Made by a program: the position numbers and the translations under genes. A DNA stretch of 64,000 nt from an uncultured Clostridia bacterium (GTDB lineage: Bacteria; Bacillota; Clostridia; TANB77; CAG-508): contig CAKOUU010000002.1 in the NCBI GenBank assembly GCA_934120675.1, forward strand, positions 1-64,000. The letters are read 5' to 3'. Of the stretch, positions 1 through 7,431 are shown piece after piece. The notes beneath the pieces are model-generated. The model saw only the letters and a list, made by a program, of their open reading frames with translations, was not told where the DNA came from and searched no databases. Numbering within the stretch: position 1 is the stretch's first letter; each line of letters opens with the position of its first letter.

Positions 1-807
1 GAAGATGGACTAGAAGTGATTCCAACAAGAGTATTAGCAGGAACAAATATAACAGAAATAAAAATACCTTCAAGCGTAAAAACAATAGATTCACAAGCAT
101 TTTATAGTTGTAAATCATTAAAAAAAGTAGATTTAGGAAGTGTTGAAAAGATAAAAACAGCAGCATTTGCAAATTGTACAGGATTAACAAGTATAAAAAT
201 ACCAAAAACATTAAAAAGTGGACCAACAATAATTGACGAATATGTATTCAAAAATTGCACAAATTTAACAACAATAACATTGGAAGATGGACTAGAAGTG
301 ATTCCAACAAGAGTATTAGCAGGAACAAATATAACAGAAATAAAAATACCTTCAAGCGTTAAAAAAATAGAACAGGATGCATTTTCAAATTGTAAAGGAT
401 TAACTAAAATTGAAATTTATGATGGGGTAAAAGATATTTATGGATTAGATAGCAAGGAAGATAAAGTCTTTACAAATCATAATGATAATTTGACAATTTA
501 TTGCTATAAAGATTCAATGGCTGCTAGATATGCTATAAATCATAATATAAAATATGTTTATCTAACAAAAAACGAAGAAGATAAAAATAATACAGTTAAT
601 AACACTACTACAAGCAATACAACATCAAAAGATAATACTATAGCAAATACTTCAAATAAAACAAATACTGTTAATGATACAACAATAAAAGGTGGAGTAT
701 TACCCAAAACAGGTATTGGATTTGGATTAATAATTACAATAATTACTTTAGTTGGTGGAGGAATATATACATTTTTCAAATACAACAATTTAAAAGATAT
801 TAAATAA
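1..807 (+). CDS. LRR (BspA-like) LPKTG surface protein, 5' truncated by window edge
   Basis: The reading frame is open from base 1, so the true start lies upstream of the window. The visible 268 codons hold BspA/Treponema-type leucine-rich repeats: the block EDGLEVIPTRVLAGTNITE occurs twice, at the edge and near codon 95, as an almost exact DNA duplication. A Thr/Asn-rich, low-complexity linker follows (about residues 185-230), then LPKTG, a hydrophobic helix and a short Lys-containing tail, the classic sortase sorting signal. It is expected to be covalently attached to peptidoglycan and to act in binding host or matrix ligands; the ligand is unknown. It differs from the LRR protein at 39114, which carries a dockerin instead of LPKTG. 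Confidence 0.9.
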   Translation, partial: EDGLEVIPTRVLAGTNITEIKIPSSVKTIDSQAFYSCKSLKKVDLGSVEKIKTAAFANCTGLTSIKIPKTLKSGPTIIDEYVFKNCTNLTTITLEDGLEVIPTRVLAGTNITEIKIPSSVKKIEQDAFSNCKGLTKIEIYDGVKDIYGLDSKEDKVFTNHNDNLTIYCYKDSMAARYAINHNIKYVYLTKNEEDKNNTVNNTTTSNTTSKDNTIANTSNKTNTVNDTTIKGGVLPKTGIGFGLIITIITLVGGGIYTFFKYNNLKDIK

Positions 808-810
808 TGA

Positions 811-1038
811 AAAACAATAAACGAAAATCAAAGTTTATATGTTTTAGGAGAAGCATTTAGAGTTGGGGATACTATACATATAGGAAAAACACAAGATTCT
901 AAAAAACCATTTATAGTTACAACAAAATCAGAAGAAGATTTTGTAAATAAATCATATCAAAATGTAAAATTTGCTTTAATTGGTGGAATTGTTGCAAATA
1001 TAGTGGGAATAATATTTCTTGTTAAAAATTTTATGTAA
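811..1038 (+). pseudogene. C-terminal remnant of a GIDE-domain membrane protein
   Basis: Directly after the LRR gene a frame with no start codon and no ribosome site encodes about 75 residues ending at TAA. It contains LYVLGEAFRVGDTIHIGK, then KKPFIVTTKSEEDFV and a terminal hydrophobic helix. This looks like the end of a GIDE-type (E3 ubiquitin ligase-like) bacterial membrane protein: a VLG-E motif, a KPF-I-T-KSEE motif, then a membrane anchor. The 5' part is missing and an in-frame TGA sits just before it, so it is most likely a relic left when the LRR gene end was placed here. A translational coupling origin cannot be excluded. The family call rests on memory of the motif. Confidence 0.55.
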
Positions 1039-1072
1039 TTAAGAATAAAAATTAAAGGCTAAGAAGATAATC

Positions 1073-1110
1073 AAAAAAGAATTTACAATTTATTTTGTAA
1101 ATTCTTTTTT
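1073..1110 (+). terminator. Rho-independent terminator after LRR/GIDE remnant
   Basis: A 16-bp A/T-rich stem, AGAATTTACAA paired with TTGTAAATTCT, is preceded by an A-run and followed by TTTTTT, so it could work in both directions. It closes the surface-protein unit. Confidence 0.8.
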
Positions 1111-1267
1111 CGACAAATTTTTCAAGACATGTTCTAATGGATATGTTATAATAATAGTAGTTTTGGTTCATATATTTAAAAATTATAAACTATCTTAATA
1201 TATAAATTAATTTTTGGAATATTTTTTTATTTAGTGAATATTATATCTTATAGAAATGGAGGTGCCC

Positions 1268-1417
1268 ATGTTTTTTATTATTTCAATAGTTTTTTTTATC
1301 ATATCTTTTTTATTCTTGTGGATGTTATTGATATCTACGAAAAATTCTAGAACAATTGAAGAACAGTATATTGAGGATAATTTGCAAATGCAATTTTTGA
1401 AAAATTATAAAAAATAA
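1268..1417 (+). CDS. Small single-span membrane protein, 49 aa
   Basis: ATG at 1268 is preceded by a near-perfect AATGGAGGTG ribosome site. The first 24 residues form a very hydrophobic helix rich in Phe and Ile, followed by a charged cytoplasmic tail (EEQYIEDNLQMQFLKNYKK). Length, a strong ribosome site and one N-terminal helix with an acidic then basic tail resemble small uncharacterised membrane proteins common in Clostridia. A TATAAT-like box lies about 120 bases upstream. No function can be assigned. It stands alone, ahead of tadA. Confidence 0.6.
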   Translation: MFFIISIVFFIISFLFLWMLLISTKNSRTIEEQYIEDNLQMQFLKNYKK

Positions 1418-1483
1418 AATAATTTTAACGTAAATATTGATTTCCGTAAAAATTAATTGTATAATTCTATACGTAGGTGAGAT

Positions 1484-1537
1484 ATGGTAATTTCCTTATT
1501 TGTAGCATTATTTGTTATAATAAGAAAAGATCAATAA
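1484..1537 (+). other. Possible 17-aa leader peptide before tadA
   Basis: A short frame, ATG after TAGGTGAGAT, codes for a mostly hydrophobic 17-residue peptide (MVISLFVALFVIIRKDQ) and stops 15 bases before the tadA start. Its length means it may be chance; it could also be a translated leader. Confidence 0.25.
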
Positions 1538-1552
1538 TTTAGAGGAAAAAAG

Positions 1553-2008
1553 ATGGAAGAAAAATTTATGAAAGAAGCTTTAAAAGAAGCAAAAAAAGCA
1601 TATGATAAATTAGAAGTGCCAGTTGGAGCAGTAATAGTGAAAGATGGAAAAATTATTGCTAGGGCACATAATTTAAAAGAAACAAAATATGATACAACAA
1701 AACATGCTGAAATTTTAGCAATTCAGAAAGCAAGTAAAAAGTTAAATTCGTGGAGGTTAATAGACTGCGAAATGTATGTAACATTAGAACCATGTTCAAT
1801 GTGTGCAGGAGCGTTGATAAATTCAAGAATAAAAAAAGTGTATATTGGGGCAAGTGATAAAAAAACTGGAGCAGTTGGTTCTGTATTTAATCTATTAGAG
1901 GATTATATTTTTAATCATAAAGTTGAATATGAAAAAGGTGTTATGCAAGATGAATGTGAAAAGATTTTAAAAGAATTTTTTAAAGAATTGAGAAAAATAA
2001 AAAAGTAA
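1553..2008 (+). CDS. tadA: tRNA-specific adenosine deaminase TadA
   Basis: A 151-residue cytidine/deoxycytidylate deaminase-fold enzyme. The zinc site is visible: HAEILAIQ (His and catalytic Glu) near residue 54 and PCSMCAG near residue 84. Length and motifs match TadA, which converts A34 to inosine at the wobble position of tRNA-Arg(ACG). A guanine deaminase is a less likely alternative. The ATG at 1553 follows a GAGGAAAAAAG ribosome site. In many Firmicutes this gene precedes the SRP RNA gene and dnaX; neither is seen here, and the gene is followed at once by a terminator, so it appears monocistronic. Confidence 0.93.
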   Translation: MEEKFMKEALKEAKKAYDKLEVPVGAVIVKDGKIIARAHNLKETKYDTTKHAEILAIQKASKKLNSWRLIDCEMYVTLEPCSMCAGALINSRIKKVYIGASDKKTGAVGSVFNLLEDYIFNHKVEYEKGVMQDECEKILKEFFKELRKIKK

Positions 2009-2017
2009 TTATATAAA

Positions 2018-2058
2018 GAATGTATAGATTTTAATTCATAAAATTTATACATTTTTAA
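2018..2058 (+). terminator. Terminator after tadA
   Basis: An imperfect stem of AATGTATA and TATACATT encloses an AT-rich loop and runs into TTTTTAAAA. It lies 10 bases after the tadA stop. Confidence 0.55.
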
Positions 2059-2096
2059 AATCACAATTTAAAAATGTATAAAAATAAAATAAAAAA

Positions 2097-2133
2097 GTAT
2101 TCTAAAAACTTGAAATTTAGAATACTTTTATTA
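2097..2133 (+). terminator. Second, stronger terminator after tadA
   Basis: A perfect 10-bp stem GTATTCTAAA / TTTAGAATAC with a 9-nt loop is followed by TTTTATTAT. It insulates the symporter leader from tadA. Confidence 0.75.
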
Positions 2134-2149
2134 TATAATAAGACAAATC

Positions 2150-2307
2150 CTCGAAATATAATTATATTTTGAGTTACCTAAAAAAGGGTTCGCAATGAAA
2201 TTAAAAAATAAAGGAATATTTGAACTGAAAACTCCCAAATATGATTAAAAAATATTTTAAAATTTCAAAAAGAAAGACATAAAGAAAGCGAACGGAAAGG
2301 TAGTATT
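2150..2307 (+). promoter_or_regulatory. Structured 5' leader of the SLC1 symporter gene
   Basis: Three pairings are visible: a local hairpin around 2152-2174 (CTCGAAATAT with ATATTTTGAG), an inner hairpin around 2215-2245 (ATATTTG with CAAATAT), and a long-range pairing GTTCGC (2188-2193) with GCGAAC (2288-2293). The last strand lies directly against the GGAAAGG ribosome site at 2294-2300, so the fold could control ribosome access. It does not match a riboswitch class that I recognise. Inference only. Confidence 0.4.
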
Positions 2308-3576
2308 ATGAAAAAATTTTTATCAAATTACAAATCAACAATTATACTTCTAGTTGCGATAATTGTTGGAAGCATCATAGGAATAATCTTTAAAGAAAAA
2401 GCAACTATATTAAGCCCATTGGGTGATTTATTCTTAAATCTATTATTAGTTATAATTATCCCACTAATATTTTTAAACATAACCACCGCAATATCAAAAA
2501 TGAAACAACCAAAGAGACTAGGAAAAATAATAGGCTCAATATTACTAGTATTTGTTTTAACATCAGTTGTAGCAGTATTAATAGGATTTGCGAGTACATA
2601 TTTTGTAAAACTAATAAATACTGAAGATGGAGAGCAAATAAAAGCAACACTAGAAAGCACAGAAGATGCGACAGATACTGAAAGTTCCGAAGAAGATGAT
2701 ATGACAATTGCAGATAGAACTGTAAAATTACTTACAGTAAATGACTTTTCAAAGTTATTTTCAAAAGACAATATAATTGCATTATTAGTATTTTCAATAA
2801 TAGTAGGAATTGCAATAAATATGTCAGGAGAAAAAGGAGAACCATTCAGAAAAGTATTAGAATCAGCCAATAGTGTAATGGAAAACATAGTAAAAATAAT
2901 AATGTACTATGCTCCAATTGGACTTGGATGTTATATGGCTTCATTTATAGGAAGTTTTGGAACATCAATTGCAGTTGGATATTTAAAAACATTTTTAGTA
3001 TATTTAATTGTTGCTGTTTTATACTATTTTGTAATGTATAGTGTTTATGCATTTATAGCAAACGGAAAAAATGGAGTAAAAGCCTTTTGGAAACATGTTA
3101 TACCTGCAACTGTTACAGCAATGGGAACATGTTCAAGTGCTGCATGTATTCCAATAAATATAGAATCAACAAAGAAAATGGGAGTTCCAGACGATATTGC
3201 CGAAACAACAATACCTTTAGGAACAAGTTTCCACAAAGATGGTTCTATAATAGGTTCAGTATTTAAAATTATGTTTTTAGTAGGTTTATTTGGAACAAGT
3301 TTAGCAACAACAGGTGATGTTTTAGGAGTTTTAGGTGTTGCGTTACTTGCAAATTTACTAATAACAGCAGTTCCAATAGGTGGGGGAACTATTTCAGAAA
3401 TGTTAATTATAACTATGTTGGGTTATCCAGTTGCTGCTTTGCCAATTTTGACAGTAATTGCAACTATAATAGATATGCCTGCAACTGTTTTAAATGTTGT
3501 TGGAGATGATGTTTCTTCAATGATGGTTACTAGAATAGTTGATGGGAAAAATGCTTTTAAAAGCGAAGAAAGATAA
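2308..3576 (+). CDS. Dicarboxylate/amino acid:cation symporter (SLC1/DAACS family)
   Basis: A 422-residue polytopic membrane protein with SLC1-family landmarks: the Ser-rich hairpin 1 motif TCSSAACIP (about residue 272), the unwound helix-7 motif as FHKDGS (about 309), hairpin 2 with PIGGGTISEM (about 353), and the helix-8 motif DMPATVLNVVGDD (about 393-405). In acidic-amino-acid transporters helix 8 carries D-x-x-R-T with Arg binding the substrate side-chain carboxylate; here that Arg is Ala, so a neutral amino acid or other substrate is more likely than glutamate or C4-dicarboxylate. A hydrophilic acidic loop (residues about 107-135) is inserted between early helices. Monocistronic with its own structured leader. 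Confidence 0.88.
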   Translation: MKKFLSNYKSTIILLVAIIVGSIIGIIFKEKATILSPLGDLFLNLLLVIIIPLIFLNITTAISKMKQPKRLGKIIGSILLVFVLTSVVAVLIGFASTYFVKLINTEDGEQIKATLESTEDATDTESSEEDDMTIADRTVKLLTVNDFSKLFSKDNIIALLVFSIIVGIAINMSGEKGEPFRKVLESANSVMENIVKIIMYYAPIGLGCYMASFIGSFGTSIAVGYLKTFLVYLIVAVLYYFVMYSVYAFIANGKNGVKAFWKHVIPATVTAMGTCSSAACIPINIESTKKMGVPDDIAETTIPLGTSFHKDGSIIGSVFKIMFLVGLFGTSLATTGDVLGVLGVALLANLLITAVPIGGGTISEMLIITMLGYPVAALPILTVIATIIDMPATVLNVVGDDVSSMMVTRIVDGKNAFKSEER

Positions 3577-3603
3577 GGGAATATAAGTAAGATAGAAAAA
3601 AAT

Positions 3604-3684
3604 AGGGATTGGGGGACGGGTCTCTCAATCCCTATTTATAATACAATAAAAAAACGGGATTGAGAGACCCGTCCCCCAATCCCT
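3604..3684. repeat. Palindromic repeat, GGGATTGGGGGACGGG family, copy 1
   Basis: Two inverted copies of a roughly 28-bp unit (GGGATTGGGGGACGGG then TCTCTCAATCCC) are separated by about 25 AT-rich bases. The GC content is far above the surroundings. The element supplies the stop codon of dgt (TAG reading leftward from 3685). Relatives lie at 18033, 29482 and 42990. Confidence 0.9.
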
Positions 3685-4888
3685 AAAAATGTAAAATCTC
3701 ATTATAAATTTCTATGGCAAAATTATCAGTCATACCAGAAATGTAGTAAATTATAGCTTTGTAAAAATCTTTTTCGTTATCAATAGAAAATAGGATTGTA
3801 TTTTTCAATTTTAAACTTTCTCTATTTCCAAAATCATAGTAATTATAAATAAAATTAATAAACCCATTTCCTAATTTTGGATATGTAAAACTTAGATTTT
3901 TCAAGTTATTTAATGTATTAGAATCTTCATAAGTTGATTTTAATAAATTATAAATTTCATTAATAACTAAATTAAAATATCTAGTTGAAGGTTTAATTCT
4001 ATTGCAAGAGTAAATGTTTTTATAATTGAACTCTTTTATTTTATCTAGCAAATCTAATGCTTCTTTAGAAAAACATAATCCATTTTCTGGTGATGAATTT
4101 TCGCACAAATCATGTATTAAATCATTAATTATAATTGTATTATTTATTTGCTCATTATTTGGTGTAATATTTAATAAAGCAAAAAGCTCGTCAACATGTT
4201 CATCTAATATTCCTAAGGTAATTGCGTCTTCTATATCACGGCAGATGTATGAAATTTTATCTGAAATTTTGACAACACATCCTTCCCAAGTGTATGGAGC
4301 ATATTGATTTGGAAAAGTGTAGTCTTTTAAATCTATGTATTCTGTTCTAGGACGTATGCAATTTTCGTTAATTTCACCACAATGTGAAATAATACCATCA
4401 CGGACTGCATATGTTAAATCTAGATTTTGCATATATTTATTGTTATCTTCCAAAAGTTCAATATTGTCAACAAATTCAAGTCCATTTTTTTCATGCCAAA
4501 AAGAGTAACCTAAATCTCTTTGTGAAATTTCGGATAATATTCTTTCTCCTTGATGTCCAAATGGGCTGTGACCAATGTCATGAGCTGTAGCAATTGCTTT
4601 TGTAAGTTCTGTGTTTAACCCTAAGTATTTTGCAATAGTGTAACTTATTGATTCTACGTGTGTTACATGTTCAATTCTTGTGCAGATGTGGTCATTTTCA
4701 GGTGAAAAAAACACTTGTGTTTTATGTTTTAATCTTCTATATGCATTGCTGTGTATTATTCTTGTGTAATCTCTTTCAAAATCATTTCTTATATCATTAT
4801 TTCTTGGATATAATGGTTTTTCTCTTTTGATATAGTTTCCCCAGTTTGGATTTTCTGGATTTGCGGAATATTTTTCAAATTTTTTCAT
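3683..4888 (-). CDS. dgt: dGTP triphosphohydrolase-like HD phosphohydrolase
   Basis: A 401-residue HD-domain protein. Metal-binding residues are visible in order: RIEHVTH (about residue 70), AHDIGHSPFGH (about 104-114) and a distal conserved Asp region (VVKISDKISYICRDIED). This matches the dGTPase family, which hydrolyses dNTP to deoxynucleoside and triphosphate and trims the dNTP pool. A Met four codons upstream (4900) is possible, but a GGAGG ribosome site overlaps that codon and sits 8 bases before the Met at 4888, so 4888 is chosen. The stop codon is donated by the palindromic repeat at 3604. Divergent from the kinase gene at 5175, another nucleotide-pool enzyme. Confidence 0.9.
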   Translation of the reverse strand: MKKFEKYSANPENPNWGNYIKREKPLYPRNNDIRNDFERDYTRIIHSNAYRRLKHKTQVFFSPENDHICTRIEHVTHVESISYTIAKYLGLNTELTKAIATAHDIGHSPFGHQGERILSEISQRDLGYSFWHEKNGLEFVDNIELLEDNNKYMQNLDLTYAVRDGIISHCGEINENCIRPRTEYIDLKDYTFPNQYAPYTWEGCVVKISDKISYICRDIEDAITLGILDEHVDELFALLNITPNNEQINNTIIINDLIHDLCENSSPENGLCFSKEALDLLDKIKEFNYKNIYSCNRIKPSTRYFNLVINEIYNLLKSTYEDSNTLNNLKNLSFTYPKLGNGFINFIYNYYDFGNRESLKLKNTILFSIDNEKDFYKAIIYYISGMTDNFAIEIYNEILHF

Positions 4889-5044
4889 TTTTGCCTCCAT
4901 TGTTTTTATATAATATAATTTATTAAAATGCGAATTGTAACTATATTTTACTACAAATCTTAATAAAAATCTATAAATTTATTGAAATCAGGAATATAAA
5001 ATAGTATAATAATTTTGAAGTTAAATGAAAGGAGTTTTTTTGAA

Positions 5045-5173
5045 ATGTTTAACTTGATAAAAGACGATTTTGACGATAATATGGATGATATAATGAATTC
5101 AATTAATAAAATGTTAGAAAATGATACAGAGAATAAAGAAAAAGAAGATGCAAAAAAGAAAGGAAAAGAGTAA
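5045..5173 (+). CDS. Small acidic-then-basic protein, 42 aa, upstream of kinase
   Basis: ATG at 5045 follows AAAGGAG. The peptide begins MFNLIKDDFDDNMDDIMNS and ends in a Lys/Glu-rich tail (KEDAKKKGKE). The stop lies one base before the kinase start, so the two are probably co-translated. It is not a family I recognise; the spacing and ribosome site suggest a real gene. Confidence 0.6.
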   Translation: MFNLIKDDFDDNMDDIMNSINKMLENDTENKEKEDAKKKGKE

Positions 5174-5174
5174 A

Positions 5175-5750
5175 ATGGCAAATTCAAAAATTATAGTAGT
5201 AGAAGGACCACAAGGAGCAGGAAAAACAACAATAACAGACTTTTTAAGACATACATTACCGTATTCAAATTTATATAGATTATGTGGAACATCAGACAGC
5301 ACAGCAACGGGAAAGAAAAAGGCAGAAGATATGTATGTTGATTTACTTGAGTATATCGAAAAGATGGAAAACAAAAGTATCAATTTGATTTTTGATAGAA
5401 CTTTTTTTACAGAAGAAAATTATTGTAGACTTGGGATAAAGGAATATTCATTTACAGATGTTTATGAAAAATTATTGAATAAATTTGCTAGTTTGGATTT
5501 TGATATATATTATATAACATTATATTTGGAAGATGAAGATGAGTATATTGAAAGATTAAAAAGAGATGGAAAGGCTGTTTTTAAAGGTGCTGAATTCAAA
5601 GCGGAAAATAGTATAAAACAACAAAGAGTTTACTTAGAAATGGCAGATGAAATTAAAAAGAACTATCCAAATATTAATGTTTTGAAGTTAGCAAATGACA
5701 AGGATTTGGAAGATACAAAAAAAGAATTAAGAGACTTTTTGAAATATTAA
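5175..5750 (+). CDS. P-loop deoxynucleoside/thymidylate kinase-like protein
   Basis: A 191-residue kinase that starts with the Walker A loop EGPQGAGKTT (residues 9-18) after a beta strand (KIIVVE), and has FDRTFFTEE (about residue 73), the DR motif of deoxynucleoside and thymidylate kinases. It probably transfers phosphate from ATP to a deoxynucleoside or dTMP. An upstream in-frame Met at 5121 lies inside the preceding small gene; ATG 5175 is preferred because AAAGGAAAAGAG precedes it. Its pairing with dgt across the divergent promoter fits nucleotide salvage. Substrate uncertain. Confidence 0.75.
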   Translation: MANSKIIVVEGPQGAGKTTITDFLRHTLPYSNLYRLCGTSDSTATGKKKAEDMYVDLLEYIEKMENKSINLIFDRTFFTEENYCRLGIKEYSFTDVYEKLLNKFASLDFDIYYITLYLEDEDEYIERLKRDGKAVFKGAEFKAENSIKQQRVYLEMADEIKKNYPNINVLKLANDKDLEDTKKELRDFLKY

Positions 5751-5885
5751 TTATATATGAATTAATAATATACAAAAAATAGAGATAAATTGAGATTTTA
5801 TGAGATAATAAAAGAAAAAGTAATATAGATAGCAAAATTATAATCTACAAATCAATTAAAAGTTAAAAAAAAGATTTAAAAGAAA

Positions 5886-5914
5886 TTGGAATATTTTCAG
5901 AAATAAGTTATAAT
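5886..5914 (+). promoter_or_regulatory. SigA-type promoter for the OLE-like RNA
   Basis: TTGGAA at 5886-5891, a 17-base spacer, and TATAAT at 5909-5914. Transcription would begin near 5921, just before the structured block. Confidence 0.65.
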
Positions 5915-5920
5915 ATTAAT

Positions 5921-6541
5921 TGATGGTGCATTATTCTAGTCGTACTTAAACTTACGAGGGTGGGGCTAAAAATCCACTAAAGGGCACATCGTTGAAGTTT
6001 CTTGTTTGTGCGCGAAATGCCAGTTTTGTGTGTAACCAGGGAGTAAAGGGGTTAGGGTAATATATAATGGCATATATGTGATTCCCTAGTTTCGCGGAGG
6101 CTTAAATAGAAAAATTTAAGTTAAACCTATGTTGAGTGCCAAGACACAAAATACATAGTGTAGCCTGTCTCGAGTGAGTGTATTGGGATTAATTTGACGG
6201 GAATGAAAATTGTTCGGCCAAATAATTTTTATTCTGGATTATGAAATTATACTTGCAAAAAAGACTAGTAAGTTTGTAAAAGTATGTCAAGGAAAACTTC
6301 TAGAATGTTTGCTTTATCAAAAGCTTGAAAATCTGGGGATTAAGGTACGGATTTAAGTGGCGATCTGGTGGCTAAAATAATTTTAGCTGGTTCCCTTAAA
6401 CGGAAACGGTTCTAGCAGTAATGCTAAGCGGGAAGTAGAGAAATTCAACCAGACCTAAACCGTAAAATTTACTTAGATTTTTACCATCTATATTTTAATT
6501 TAGAAATTAATGGCAAGCCTTAGTGCTTGTTTTAATTTTAT
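5921..6541 (+). ncRNA. OLE-type (ornate, large, extremophilic) RNA
   Basis: About 620 nt with much higher G+C than its surroundings, no sustained reading frame, and many purine-rich unpaired-looking segments, bounded by a promoter and a terminator-like hairpin (6504-6541). It contains GGTGGGGCTAAAAATCCAC, CCTAGTTTCGCGG, GTGGCGATCTGGTGGC and GGAAACGGTTCTAGCAG blocks. Size (about 610 nt for OLE) and the gene immediately downstream, an OapA-like membrane protein, identify it as OLE RNA, which forms a membrane-associated ribonucleoprotein involved in stress, Mg2+ and short-chain alcohol tolerance in some Firmicutes. The usual operon neighbours (xseA, ispA, dxs) are absent. tmRNA, RNase P RNA and intron RNA were considered and do not fit. 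Identification is by size, context and memory of conserved blocks, not alignment. Confidence 0.75.
6504..6541 (+). terminator. Terminator-like hairpin at the 3' end of the OLE RNA
   Basis: AAATTAA-TG-GCAAGC pairs with GCTTG-TT-TTAATTT around a short loop and is followed by an AT-rich tract. It marks the likely 3' end and separates, or attenuates, readthrough into the OapA gene at 6648. Confidence 0.5.
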
Positions 6542-6647
6542 ATATTAATATTTTAAAAAAAATGAAGCATATGGTTATCCATAAGGACTTTTTCTTCAAA
6601 TATTAATATATGATAAGTATATAATAAGAAAGAGGGAAATAATATTA

Positions 6648-7193
6648 ATGAAAAATAATAAGGAAAGTAAAAATGAACACTCGAATATGAAATGGGTTAT
6701 ACAATCATTTATAATGACATTTATTTTATCAATGATATTTGCATATGTATCAACAAATGGAGTATCAAATCTAAGTTTAATACCTGCACTTTTAATATTG
6801 ATATTAGTAGTATTTTTAGGAATATTGTTTGATATTATAGGTGTAGCAGTTACAGTTGCTAATGAAGAGGAATTTCACGCAAAAGCAACTAAAAAAGTAA
6901 AGGGCTCAAAAGATTCAATTAAATTGATAAAAAATGCTCCAAAAGTTGCAAATATTTGTGCAGACGTTATTGGTGATATTTGTGGGGTATTAAGTGGTTC
7001 TATAAGTGCGTTGATTTCTATAAAGATTTCAACTCAAATGAATTTGCCATTTGATATTCAGTTTGTTTTGAGTGCTTTGGTATCAGCTTTTACAGTTAGT
7101 GGTAAGGCTTTTGGTAAGGATATTGCTAATAAAAAGTCTACTGAAATTGTGCATAAAGTTGGTATTGTTTTGAACAAATTTAGTAAAAAATAG
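6648..7193 (+). CDS. oapA: OLE-associated protein A (OapA)-like membrane protein
   Basis: 181 residues with four hydrophobic segments: about 17-37, 43-70, 103-127 and 134-155. Between the second and third lies a basic cytosolic-looking loop (FHAKATKKVKGSKDSIKLIK), and the C-terminus is Lys-rich. Size, four-span layout, the GILFDIIGVAVT segment and the position immediately 3' of the OLE-like RNA match OapA, the membrane protein that binds OLE RNA. The ATG follows AAGAGGGAAATAATATT. It is co-directional with the RNA and probably co-expressed by readthrough. Naming depends on the RNA identification; each supports the other. Confidence 0.75.
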   Translation: MKNNKESKNEHSNMKWVIQSFIMTFILSMIFAYVSTNGVSNLSLIPALLILILVVFLGILFDIIGVAVTVANEEEFHAKATKKVKGSKDSIKLIKNAPKVANICADVIGDICGVLSGSISALISIKISTQMNLPFDIQFVLSALVSAFTVSGKAFGKDIANKKSTEIVHKVGIVLNKFSKK

Positions 7194-7214
7194 ATTATTG
7201 GATTTAATAAAAAA

Positions 7215-7256
7215 GACTATAAGATGTAGTATAGATACATTTTATAGTCTGTTTTT
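7215..7256 (+). terminator. Terminator after oapA
   Basis: A long stem, GACTATAA-ATGTA with TACAT-TTATAGTC, one bulged region, then TGTTTTT. It ends the OLE/oapA unit. Confidence 0.85.
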
Positions 7257-7431
7257 AATTGGCTTACTGAGGTCGATAAAACAATATTTTATAAAGTTTA
7301 TTGTTTAGGAACAATATTTTTGATATAATAAAGTCAATTGAGACAGTACTATTATTGTTATTTTTTTTTGAAAAACGATTAATATATAGTTATGGTTTAT
7401 TATAATTTGGTTAAAAGAGAGGATAATAATT

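Noticed and set aside
2150..2307. A glutamine or c-di-GMP riboswitch ahead of the symporter
   Set aside because: The conserved core blocks of those classes are not present; only generic stems can be seen.
5921..6541. tmRNA, RNase P RNA or an intron at the structured 620-nt block
   Set aside because: There is no Ala-tag frame, no tRNA-like ends, no RNase P signature and no intron-encoded protein; size and the OapA-like neighbour fit OLE better.
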